This document shows, in pieces, positions 51,216 to 59,347 of a stretch of DNA of 64,000 nucleotides (its first letter is position 1; each line of letters opens with the position of its first letter). Origin of the DNA: UBA8949 sp942493365 (GTDB lineage: Bacteria > Bacillota > Clostridia > Saccharofermentanales > UBA5734); NCBI GenBank assembly GCA_942493365.1, contig OW818697.1, positions 372,001-436,000 on the forward strand. Direction: 5' to 3'. The notes below the pieces were generated by a model. The model was given only the letters and a program-made list of their open reading frames with translations, had not been told where the DNA came from and ran no database searches. A program made the position numbers and the translations under genes.

Positions 51216-52532
51216 ATGAAGAATTTGAAAAGACAGGGCTGGATCGTTTTAGCGACCGCGACCGGCATCAATTTTCTGGCGGGTCTGCTTTACATCTGGA
51301 GTGTCATCAAAACCGGTCTCAAAAATGATTTGGGATGGAATGATATGCAGGCCACACTGCCGTACACGGTTGCCATCGTTGCCTTTGTCTGCACCATGGT
51401 TGGTATTGGCAAACTGCAGGACATCAAAGGTCCACGCCTGACAGCCACCTTGTCTGGAATCTTGATGGGTTCCGGATTAATACTTTCCAGTCTGCACACT
51501 GACCCAACCCTGATGATCATCACCTTTGGCGTGATAACCGGCGCCGGTTGCGGCATCAGCAATGTTTCGACTGTACCCCCGGCTGTCAAATGGTTTTCCC
51601 CAACGAAGAAGGGCATGGTCACCGGCGTCGTCGTTGCCGGTGTCGCCTTGGCCTCTGTTTTCTACTCACCCTTCACCCACACCTTGATCGGCACCAAAGA
51701 AAATCCCAGTCTGGGTCTTTCGGGAACATTTCTGGTCATGGGCATCGGCATCCTGATTTTGACGGTTTTCTTTGCCCAATTTTTGAAAAATCCACCGATC
51801 GGTTTTGACGCAGCCACATCAACCATCGCTGATGCGGGACATGCTACAGCGGCGATAGAAGCAGAGAAGGTAAAAAACTTTGGCGCTGACCTCAATTGGA
51901 TGCAACTGCTCAAGCGACTGGACTTTTATAAATTGTGGATCATGTTCGCCTTTGCTTCTGCCGCCGGCTTATTTGTCATCGGCAACGTCATGCAAATAGC
52001 TGCCGGTCAATCCGGCATGATCAAGGCGGATATTGACAAATATTCTTTCTTACTGGTCATTTTACTGGCCATCTTTAATGCCATCGGTCGCTTTCTGGGT
52101 GGTTCCCTGGCCGACAAAATACATCATTATACGTTGCTGAGCATTATCTTTGCCGTCGCTGCAACCAACATAGCGCTCTTTTCTGTCTACAACAACATCG
52201 TTCTGGTCAGCATCGGAATTGCTGTTGCAGGTCTCTGCTACGGCGCCGGATTTGCTGCCTTCCCGACGATCATGGTCAGTAATTACGGGGTAAAAAATTA
52301 CGGTTCGAACTACGGCATAATTATGACAGCCTGGGGCGTTGGCAGCATTATCGGTCCGATGGTCGCGGCAGCAATTCGCGATTCTTCCGGCACCTATACT
52401 GCGGCCTATTTCTTTTGCTGCGCCCTGTTGGTTATTGCCCTGTTGATCGCACTTGCAACCCGATTCGGAAAAAAAGAGAACTGCTGCAACTACCAAATGA
52501 AGACCAGCATTACAAGTTGCCCACTGGAGTGA
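51216..52532 (+). CDS. OFA-family MFS transporter (oxalate/formate antiporter type)
   Basis: A 438-residue carrier with twelve hydrophobic helices. N-terminal GWIVLATATGINFLAGLLYIWSV and the helix 2-3 loop GKLQDIKGPRLT are typical of the OFA group, which exchanges small carboxylates. ACTGGAGGAT precedes the ATG. It is the only transporter in the gene train and so probably imports the substrate or exports an acid product. By eye its base composition is less GC-rich than both flanks. Only four bases separate it from the next gene. Confidence 0.87.
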   Translation: MKNLKRQGWIVLATATGINFLAGLLYIWSVIKTGLKNDLGWNDMQATLPYTVAIVAFVCTMVGIGKLQDIKGPRLTATLSGILMGSGLILSSLHTDPTLMIITFGVITGAGCGISNVSTVPPAVKWFSPTKKGMVTGVVVAGVALASVFYSPFTHTLIGTKENPSLGLSGTFLVMGIGILILTVFFAQFLKNPPIGFDAATSTIADAGHATAAIEAEKVKNFGADLNWMQLLKRLDFYKLWIMFAFASAAGLFVIGNVMQIAAGQSGMIKADIDKYSFLLVILLAIFNAIGRFLGGSLADKIHHYTLLSIIFAVAATNIALFSVYNNIVLVSIGIAVAGLCYGAGFAAFPTIMVSNYGVKNYGSNYGIIMTAWGVGSIIGPMVAAAIRDSSGTYTAAYFFCCALLVIALLIALATRFGKKENCCNYQMKTSITSCPLE

Positions 52533-52536
52533 AAAA

Positions 52537-54645
52537 ATGGAAAACATTAAACTGACAATCGATGGAAAGAGCATCTCCGCCGAACCAGGCCAATCGGTCA
52601 TGCAGGCGGCGCTGGCTGCCAGCATCTACATTCCGCACCTGTGTTCACATGACGATTTGGTGCCCGCGGGGGCCTGTCGTCTGTGCGTCGTGGAGATTGA
52701 GGGGATGTCGGAAGCAGTGACCTCGTGCTCGACGGCGGCGGTGGATGGCATGGTGGTCATCACCAGGTCTGAACGCCTGAAGAAAATGCGCCGTCTGGCC
52801 GGCGAGCTTCTGCTGGCACCGCACCCTTCAGATTGCACGTCCTGCCCCAAGTATCTGAAGTGTGAACTGCAGGCGCTGATTCAGTATCTGGAAATCAGTG
52901 ATCAGCGTATCCGCAAACGCGCCAACAACGTCGCACCCAATGTCGACAATCCACTGGTCATTCATGACATGTTCCGTTGCATTCTTTGCGGCCGCTGCAT
53001 ACGCGCCTGCGGCGAACTGCGCGGCATCGAAGCCATCACCTTCAAAGAGGTTGACGGCCGCGTCCGCGTGATGCCCACCCAGGGCACGCTGGCCGACTCG
53101 GGCTGCAAATTTTGCGGGGCCTGCATTGAGGTTTGCCCGACGGGCTCGATCGTCGATCAGATCGGCGTGGTCAAAACCGACCGCACCAAGGCCGACTATC
53201 TCGTGCCCTGCCGCTACACCTGCCCCGCCAGCATCGACATCCCGCGCTACATTCGCTTGGTCAAGGAAGGCAAACCGGCCGAGGCCAATGCCGTCATTCG
53301 CGAAAAAGTGCCCTTTCCCGGCGTTTTGGGCCACATCTGCAACCACCTTTGTGAAAACGATTGCCGCCGCGGCCAGGTCAACGAGGCCATTGCCATCAAA
53401 GAACTCAAGCGCTTTGCTTTTGAGAACGATGACGGGCAGTGGCGCGAGCGCTCTTTCAAAAAAGCCGCCACCGGCCGCAAAATTGCCATCATCGGTTCAG
53501 GCCCGGCCGGCCTGACCGCCGCCTATTATCTGGCCAAACTTGGCCATGGTGTGACGATTTTCGAAGCCCTGGCCCAGGCCGGCGGCATGATGCGCGTCGG
53601 TATCCCGCGCCATCGCTTGCCTGCTGCGGTGCTGGACGGCGAAATTGACATCGTCCGCGAAGCCGGTGTCGAAATTCGCACCAATGCCAAAGTCGAGTCG
53701 GCGCCGGAACTGCTCAAGCAAGGCTTTGAAGCCGTCCTGGCCGCGCCGGGTGCCCATCAGGGCATCAAAATGCCCATGCCGGGCGCTGATCTTGAGGGCA
53801 TTCTTATCAACACAACCTTCCTGCGTCAGGTCGCACTGGGTGAACCGGTCAAGATTGGCGCCAACGTCGTCGTCCTGGGCGGCGGCAACGTTGCCTTTGA
53901 CTGCGCCGGCGCTGCTCGCCGACTGGGCGCCAAGCAAGTTACCGTGCTTTGTCTGGAATCGCGAGAGGAAATGAAAGCCAGTCCCGAAGAAATCGAAGAG
54001 GCCATGGAAGAGGGCGCCACTGTGCACCCGTCGATCTCCTTTACCGGCATTACGGGCGAAAACGGCCATGTCACCGGCGTACAGTGCAGCAAGGTCTGCA
54101 CCTTCCACTTCGACGAACAAGGCCGCGCTGTCATCGTTTGCGAAGTCGGCTCCGAGCACATCATCCCTGCTGACACCATTATCTTTGCTGTCGGTCAGCG
54201 CCCCGATCTCAGCGAACAATTTGGCTTGCCTCTGGGTCGCGGCAACCGTATCACGTCTGACAACAAGGCCATGACCACCCTGGTTGACGGTGTCTTTGCC
54301 GCTGGCGATGCGGTCTATGGCACGCTGTCGGTCATCGAGGCCATTGCAGCCGGCCGCCGCGCCGCCACCGCCATTGATACCTTCTTGGGTGGTGAAGGCA
54401 AAATCGACGAAGAACTGGCCCCGCCGACGCCGATGAATCCGTGGTTTGGCCGTGAAGAACAATTTGCCGCCAAGCCGCGCTGCCAGTCGGCCAGCCTGCC
54501 GGTTGATCAACGCGATCTGAGCAGCGAAGTCGATATGGGCTATACCCCCGGCGAAGCCTGCACCGAATCAGAACGCTGCCTGCAGTGCGATCAGCGGCTG
54601 GGCATTTCCAGACAAAAATTCTGGAACGAATATGACGTGCGATGA
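52537..54645 (+). CDS. Multi-Fe-S FAD/NAD(P) oxidoreductase (NuoG-N plus GltD-like)
   Basis: A 702-residue soluble flavoprotein. Residues 1-80 form a plant-type [2Fe-2S] ferredoxin domain (CSHDDLVPAGACRLC, then TSC); 90-130 a NuoG/HydA-like His/Cys cluster (HPSDCTSCPKYLKC); 140-210 two CxxCxxCxxxC [4Fe-4S] sets (CILCGRCIRAC, CKFCGACIEVC); 225-290 the GltD-type Fer4_20 cysteines (CNHLCENDC); 305-620 a two-dinucleotide domain with FAD motif GSGPAGLTAAYYL and NAD(P) motif GGGNVAFDCAG. It resembles the electron-transfer subunits of NfnB, Sfr and hydrogenase-linked complexes. With the next gene it probably forms a complex reoxidising NAD(P)H or reducing ferredoxin. Confidence 0.9.
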   Translation: MENIKLTIDGKSISAEPGQSVMQAALAASIYIPHLCSHDDLVPAGACRLCVVEIEGMSEAVTSCSTAAVDGMVVITRSERLKKMRRLAGELLLAPHPSDCTSCPKYLKCELQALIQYLEISDQRIRKRANNVAPNVDNPLVIHDMFRCILCGRCIRACGELRGIEAITFKEVDGRVRVMPTQGTLADSGCKFCGACIEVCPTGSIVDQIGVVKTDRTKADYLVPCRYTCPASIDIPRYIRLVKEGKPAEANAVIREKVPFPGVLGHICNHLCENDCRRGQVNEAIAIKELKRFAFENDDGQWRERSFKKAATGRKIAIIGSGPAGLTAAYYLAKLGHGVTIFEALAQAGGMMRVGIPRHRLPAAVLDGEIDIVREAGVEIRTNAKVESAPELLKQGFEAVLAAPGAHQGIKMPMPGADLEGILINTTFLRQVALGEPVKIGANVVVLGGGNVAFDCAGAARRLGAKQVTVLCLESREEMKASPEEIEEAMEEGATVHPSISFTGITGENGHVTGVQCSKVCTFHFDEQGRAVIVCEVGSEHIIPADTIIFAVGQRPDLSEQFGLPLGRGNRITSDNKAMTTLVDGVFAAGDAVYGTLSVIEAIAAGRRAATAIDTFLGGEGKIDEELAPPTPMNPWFGREEQFAAKPRCQSASLPVDQRDLSSEVDMGYTPGEACTESERCLQCDQRLGISRQKFWNEYDVR

Positions 54646-54658
54646 AAGGCGGCCAGTG

Positions 54659-56167
54659 ATGAATATGCAATGGATCAAAACATCCTACCCCCAGGTCATG
54701 CTGACCGGCGACAACCAAACCGTCAGCGGCAATTTCAGCGCACTGCGCAAAGTCCTGGCCGGCGACGGTGCGGCCGCGCTTGCCGCGCTTGCTGCGTCCG
54801 GTTTGCGCGGCCGTAGCGGCATCGCGCGCCCTGTTGCGGAAAAATGGCAGCTATGCGCAGCCCAGCCTACCGGACCCAAAATCGTCATCATGAACACCAT
54901 CGACGGCGATGTCGGCATGCCGGCCGCAGCGACGCTGTTGGCCATTGACCCGGTTTCAGCCATCGAAGGGCTGATCATCACCGGCTATGCAGTCGGCGCG
55001 CAACAGGGCTACCTATATGTTGACCAAACCAACGCTGAGCAGTTGGCCAGCTTGCAAGCGACCGTGAAAAGCATGACAACAGCCGGCGTTCTGGGTGAAA
55101 ACATTTTGGGTTCGAAGTTCAATTTCAATCTGGAAATTGCTGCCCGCCCGGCCAAATTCGTCTGTCGCGAAGACACGGCGCTGATCGCCGGTCTGTCCGG
55201 CCACCCGGTCATGTCCGGCCTGACGACACCCATGCCGGCCGAGAAGGGCTACAAGGGTCTGCCGACCGTCGCGCACCACGCCGAAACGCTGGCGCAGATT
55301 GCAGCGTTTTTTCGCCAAGAAAAACCCGCGCAGACCAAGCTGTTCTCACTGATCGGTGATATTCAGAACAACGGTCTGATGGAACTACCTCTGGGCAGTA
55401 ATTTGCGAACCATAATCGAAGAAATCGGCATCGTTCCCGAAGGAAAAACCATCAAGTTTGTTCAGGTGGGCGGACCCAACGGCTCCATTTTGACCGGCGA
55501 CGAGCTTGACATCGCACTCGACTTCGCCAACTTCGAGGCGACCGGCCGCAATCTCGGCACCGGCAGCATCGTTGTACGCAACACCGACGCCTGTGTGGTC
55601 GACTACATTAAGACCAACACCGATCTGATGAACAAAGCCGCCTGCGGCAAATGTGTCATGGGCCGTGAGGGCTCCTGGCAGCTCAAGGAATTCATCCACG
55701 ATTCGACCATCGGCAAAAGCAAAAATGACGACCTCGACATGATGCAGGAACTCTGCCAAGGTATGAGCGAAGGCGCCATGTGCTCGGTCTGCCGCTCGGC
55801 CGGTGCTGCATTTTTATCGGCGCTGGAGCGTTTCGGCAGTGAATTCGAGCAACACATGAAACGCAAGAAGTGTCAAACACTGGTCTGCAGCAAGTATGTC
55901 ACCTTCCATATTCTGCCCGACAAATGCACCGGCTGCACCGATTGCCTGAACAAGTGTCCGGTCTCGGCCATCGAAGGCGAAAAGGGCTACATTCACGTCA
56001 TCGATGAAGACACCTGCAACCAATGCGGCATTTGCGAGACGATCTGCAAACCCAACGCCGACGCCATCGTGCGGGCCGGCGCCATCAAACCGCAGACCCC
56101 GGACGAGCCGATTCCGGTCGGCACCTTCAAAAAGAAGCCCGGAATGGGCGGCGCGCGGCGGTTTTAA
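54659..56167 (+). CDS. Divergent NuoF-like subunit with C-terminal 2x[4Fe-4S] ferredoxin domain
   Basis: A 502-residue protein with the NuoF/HydB fold order: FMN/NADH domain (about 35-230), SLBB-like part (240-310), Fe-S helical domain (325-400) and a bacterial ferredoxin (CTGCTDCLNKCP, CNQCGICETIC, about 420-465). Key positions differ from the family: the FMN loop GRGGAGFPTG reads GRSGIARPVA near residue 48, NADEGDPG reads NTIDGDVG, CGEETAL reads CREDTAL, and the cluster motif CGKCxxCREG reads CGKCVMGREG with the third Cys lost. The NADH site may therefore be inactive. Start ATG 54659; a frame-compatible ATG at 54632 overlaps the previous gene. Confidence 0.87.
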   Translation: MNMQWIKTSYPQVMLTGDNQTVSGNFSALRKVLAGDGAAALAALAASGLRGRSGIARPVAEKWQLCAAQPTGPKIVIMNTIDGDVGMPAAATLLAIDPVSAIEGLIITGYAVGAQQGYLYVDQTNAEQLASLQATVKSMTTAGVLGENILGSKFNFNLEIAARPAKFVCREDTALIAGLSGHPVMSGLTTPMPAEKGYKGLPTVAHHAETLAQIAAFFRQEKPAQTKLFSLIGDIQNNGLMELPLGSNLRTIIEEIGIVPEGKTIKFVQVGGPNGSILTGDELDIALDFANFEATGRNLGTGSIVVRNTDACVVDYIKTNTDLMNKAACGKCVMGREGSWQLKEFIHDSTIGKSKNDDLDMMQELCQGMSEGAMCSVCRSAGAAFLSALERFGSEFEQHMKRKKCQTLVCSKYVTFHILPDKCTGCTDCLNKCPVSAIEGEKGYIHVIDEDTCNQCGICETICKPNADAIVRAGAIKPQTPDEPIPVGTFKKKPGMGGARRF

Positions 56168-56254
56168 ACCCTGAAACCAGTTGACTACGGGAGTGTCCCG
56201 TTGAAAAATGATCCCTAGCCAAAAATTATCGATTATTTTAAGGAGGAAACGATC

Positions 56255-56608
56255 ATGATCAAACGTGAACTCAAAGAATGCAAGCCCTACGACCCGCCCA
56301 AGCACTTCAAAATGTGCGCCATTCGTCTGCAAGGCAAAGAAGAATCCGGCGCCGAAAAATTCTGGATGGGCATGTCGCACTTCCTGCCCGGCGGCGGCGC
56401 GGAGTATGACTACGAAGTCAGTCCGACCGAAAAGATCTATTTCGTCAAATCTGGCGAGGTGACCGTTTACACCAAGGACGACGCCGAAAAGATCGTGCTG
56501 CGCGAAAACGATTCTCTGTTCATCGGACCCAATCAGGGACGCAGACTGATCAACGAATCCAATCTGCCGGCAACCGTCCTGGTCGTCGTCAATTACCCCA
56601 ACACCTGA
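56255..56608 (+). CDS. Cupin-domain protein
   Basis: A 117-residue single-domain cupin. The beta-barrel core runs from residue 30 to 112, with FLPGGGAEYDYEV where metal-binding cupins carry His residues, and EKIYFVKSGEVTVY and FIGPNQGRRLINES for the second motif. Several metal-ligand His positions are replaced, so a binding or regulatory role, or an isomerase with an unusual site, is possible. GGAGGAAA precedes the ATG. A small ACGGGA-TCCCGT hairpin lies upstream at 56187-56201. It begins the second half of the gene train. Confidence 0.85.
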   Translation: MIKRELKECKPYDPPKHFKMCAIRLQGKEESGAEKFWMGMSHFLPGGGAEYDYEVSPTEKIYFVKSGEVTVYTKDDAEKIVLRENDSLFIGPNQGRRLINESNLPATVLVVVNYPNT

Positions 56609-56627
56609 TCACAGGAGGATAAGAAAA

Positions 56628-57416
56628 ATGGTAGATGTCAAAAAAGAAACTGTGCAAAACATGTTTGGACTGGCCGGCAAAGTGGCGCTGGTCACCGGCG
56701 CATCCGGTGCGCTGGGCAGCGCAATCGCCAAAGGCTACGGCTTCCAGGGCGTCAAGGTCATGATGACCGCCCGCAACGAAGCCAAGATGAAGGAGCTCTA
56801 CGATGAGTTCACCGCCGAAGGCATCGAGTGCGCCTACGTCGCCGGCGACCCGGCTGTCGAAGAAGATGTCAAGCGCATCGTCGAAGCCACCGTCGCCAAG
56901 TACGGCGAAATCAATATTCTCTGCACCGCGGCCGGCCTCAGCAAGCCCGGCTCGATCCTCAAGCAGTCGACGGAAGAATGGCAGTCCATGCAGGATGCCA
57001 ACGTCCGCGGCACGTATCTGATGACCAAATACACCGCTTTTGAAATGGTCAAACAAGGCAAAGGCGGCAAGATGGTCCTGGTTTCTTCGGCCCGCTCCAA
57101 GCGCGGCATGAAGGGGTACACCGGCTACAGCCCCTCCAAGGCTGCCGTTGATCTGCTGGCCCAGTCCCTGGCCTGTGACCTCGGCGAATACCACATCAAC
57201 GTCAACACCTTCAACCCGACCGTGTTCCGATCCGACCTGACCGAGTGGATGTTCCATGACGACAACGTCTATCAGAACTTCCTCAAGCGCCTGCCGATCG
57301 GCCGCTTGGGAGAGCCCAACGATTTCGTCGGCATCGCATCTTTCCTGGCCTCAGACGCAGCCAACTTCATCACCGCGGCCAACATCGCGGCTGATGGCGG
57401 ATATTGGGGGAATTAA
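56628..57416 (+). CDS. Short-chain dehydrogenase/reductase (SDR)
   Basis: A 262-residue classical SDR. NAD(P)-binding TGASGALGSA at residues 23-32, Ser in VLVSSARS near 148, and the catalytic YSPSK (Tyr167, Lys171); the C-terminal NIAADGGYWGN is typical of the FabG/gluconate 5-dehydrogenase-like group. It would oxidise a secondary alcohol to a ketone or the reverse. Nineteen bases after the cupin gene and two bases before the next dehydrogenase gene, so clearly in the operon. Confidence 0.92.
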   Translation: MVDVKKETVQNMFGLAGKVALVTGASGALGSAIAKGYGFQGVKVMMTARNEAKMKELYDEFTAEGIECAYVAGDPAVEEDVKRIVEATVAKYGEINILCTAAGLSKPGSILKQSTEEWQSMQDANVRGTYLMTKYTAFEMVKQGKGGKMVLVSSARSKRGMKGYTGYSPSKAAVDLLAQSLACDLGEYHINVNTFNPTVFRSDLTEWMFHDDNVYQNFLKRLPIGRLGEPNDFVGIASFLASDAANFITAANIAADGGYWGN

Positions 57417-57418
57417 GC

Positions 57419-58351
57419 ATGAAAACGATCAAGAACGTCACCATTATCGGCAACGGCCTGATGGGCTGCGGCTGCGCCCTGGTGTTTGCCAGAAATCCTG
57501 AGTTTGATGTCACCATCAAATACCGTTCCGGCACCGCGGACATGATCTATGACAAAATCCGCGGCTTCCTGGTTCCGCTGGTCAACAAGGGTGTCTACAC
57601 CCAAGATGAAGCCGACACCATCGTTGGCCGCGTCAAGACCGAGACTGATCTGGCCGCGTCGGTCAAAGACGCCGACCTGGTTATGGAGTGCATTGCAGAG
57701 AACATGACCCTCAAACAGGACCAGTTCGCTGCGCTAGAACCGCTGACCCGCCCGGACACTATTTATGCGACCAACACCTCGGTCATGAGCATCACGGCCA
57801 TTGCCTCTAAGACGGTCAAAAAGGATCGCGTTGTCGGAACCCACTTCTGGAATCCGCCCTATCTGATTCCGCTGGTTGAAGTCGTCAAGGCTTTCGAGAC
57901 CTCCGACGAAACCATGGATCTGACCCTCGACGCTCTGCTGCGCGCCGGCAAAAAAGCTGTTCGCTGCAACAAAGACGTACCGGGATTCATCGCCAATCGT
58001 ATGCAGCACGCCCTCTGGCGCGAAGCCATTTCCATCGTCGCACACGGCATCGCCGATGCCGCCACGGTCGACGAAGCCGTTCGCAACAGTTTTGGCCTGC
58101 GCTTGCCGGTCCTTGGCCCGATGGAGAATTCGGACATGGTCGGCACCGACCTAACCCTCTCCATCCACGAATACATGCTGCAGCACCTCGAAAATGATCC
58201 GACCCCCTCGCCGCTGCTCTTAGAAAAAGTCGCCGCCGGCGATCTCGGCTTCAAGAGCGGCAAAGGCTTCCAGGAGTGGGACGCGGATTCGATTGCTGCC
58301 TCACGCCGCAAGCTGAGCGAACATCTGATCAAAATGCTGTATAACAAATAA
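57419..58351 (+). CDS. 3-hydroxyacyl-CoA dehydrogenase-family protein
   Basis: A 310-residue NAD-dependent dehydrogenase. N-terminal Rossmann fold with IGNGLMGCGCALVFA, ECIAENMTLKQDQF and TNTSVMSI; GTHFWNPPYLIPLVEVV carries the catalytic His; the C-terminal domain has PGFIANRMQHALWREA. The family includes 3-hydroxybutyryl-CoA dehydrogenase but also enzymes for free hydroxy acids such as L-carnitine and L-gulonate 3-dehydrogenases. The GPMENSDMVGTDLTLSIHEY ending and the BKACE neighbour make the free beta-hydroxy-acid option attractive. GGGGGAA precedes ATG 57419. Confidence 0.88.
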   Translation: MKTIKNVTIIGNGLMGCGCALVFARNPEFDVTIKYRSGTADMIYDKIRGFLVPLVNKGVYTQDEADTIVGRVKTETDLAASVKDADLVMECIAENMTLKQDQFAALEPLTRPDTIYATNTSVMSITAIASKTVKKDRVVGTHFWNPPYLIPLVEVVKAFETSDETMDLTLDALLRAGKKAVRCNKDVPGFIANRMQHALWREAISIVAHGIADAATVDEAVRNSFGLRLPVLGPMENSDMVGTDLTLSIHEYMLQHLENDPTPSPLLLEKVAAGDLGFKSGKGFQEWDADSIAASRRKLSEHLIKMLYNK

Positions 58352-58383
58352 TCAGTCGAAACTTTTCAGGAGGAACTATAATC

Positions 58384-59334
58384 ATGGGCAAAAAAGTATT
58401 TGTTGACCTAACCCACCCCTTCAGCGCGGAGATCCCCCGCTGGCCCTATTTTGACAAACCGATCATCGACAGTGCGCACACCATGGCCAAAGGTGGCGTA
58501 CTGACCCAGAAAATCACCTGCACCATGCACACTGGCACCCACTGCGATGCCCCCCGACACGTCATGGAAAAAGAATTTGACGGCCGCAGAGCCCGCTACA
58601 CTCACGAAATGGCTGTCGATGCCTACACCGGCGATGCCGTCTGCCTGCCGATCGAAATCGGGCGCTGGGGTCTGATCGGTCCTGAGCACCTCGAAGCGGC
58701 CTGCAAAAAAGTCGGCATTAAGCCGAGCGAACTGGAAGGCATGATCGTATGCCTGAACACCGGTATGCACCGCCAGTTTGACGACTCCAAAGATTATTAC
58801 CACTATTCATGCGGTACCGGCATCGAAGCCGGACGTTGGTTTCTCAAGCACAAGGTCAAGTGCGTCGCGGTCGACTCGCAGGCGCTGGATCATCCGCTGC
58901 ACACTGCCATGGGCAATAACGGCATGACCCGTATGAACCTGATCGGCGCCACCGGCCGGACAATCTGCGAAGAATACATCGAGCAGTTCGGCATCGAAGC
59001 CTACGCTGAATTCGACCGTGAGACCTACATCAAAGTTCATGGTCAGGCCGCATATGACAAAAAATTCGGCGATCTGGAAGCCATCGGCTGCTGGGGCACC
59101 TGGGAACCCATGCACAAGCTGCTGCTGGGCAATGGTATCGTTGGCGTCGAAAATCTGGGCGGTGATCTGGACAAGGTATCCGGCAAACGTTTCCGCTTCA
59201 ATTGTTTCCCGCTGCGCTGGTATCTCGGCGACGGCTCCATGGCGCGTTGCGTTGCTGAAATCGACGAGGATGACCTGAATGATGTCCCAGACAGAAAGTA
59301 CAAATATGGCGGTTTCGGACCCAACGAAGACTAA
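58384..59334 (+). CDS. Cyclase-family metal hydrolase (kynurenine-formamidase-like)
   Basis: A 316-residue member of the cyclase family, metal-dependent amidohydrolase-like enzymes (kynurenine formamidase KynB, isatin hydrolase). The metal signature HTGTHCDAPRH is at about residues 50-60, with VDLTHPFSAEIPRWP at the start and the later DSQALDHPLH. It is about 100 residues longer than KynB, with a C-terminal extension containing NLGGDLDKVSGKRFRFNCFPLRW, which occurs in the larger polyketide-cyclase-related branch. It would hydrolyse a lactam, lactone or cyclic amide. AGGAGG precedes ATG 58384. Confidence 0.88.
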   Translation: MGKKVFVDLTHPFSAEIPRWPYFDKPIIDSAHTMAKGGVLTQKITCTMHTGTHCDAPRHVMEKEFDGRRARYTHEMAVDAYTGDAVCLPIEIGRWGLIGPEHLEAACKKVGIKPSELEGMIVCLNTGMHRQFDDSKDYYHYSCGTGIEAGRWFLKHKVKCVAVDSQALDHPLHTAMGNNGMTRMNLIGATGRTICEEYIEQFGIEAYAEFDRETYIKVHGQAAYDKKFGDLEAIGCWGTWEPMHKLLLGNGIVGVENLGGDLDKVSGKRFRFNCFPLRWYLGDGSMARCVAEIDEDDLNDVPDRKYKYGGFGPNED

Positions 59335-59347
59335 AGGAGATTTCACA

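Noticed and set aside
53497..54510. Long minus-strand open frame (337 codons) opposite the GltD-like flavoprotein gene
   Set aside because: Same reason: the plus strand carries all FAD, NAD and Fe-S motifs. The antisense product has no recognisable domain.
52537..56167. Part of a respiratory complex I operon
   Set aside because: Only NuoG-N/GltD-like and NuoF-like soluble subunits are present. No membrane subunits or NuoE lie nearby, and the NuoF motifs are altered.
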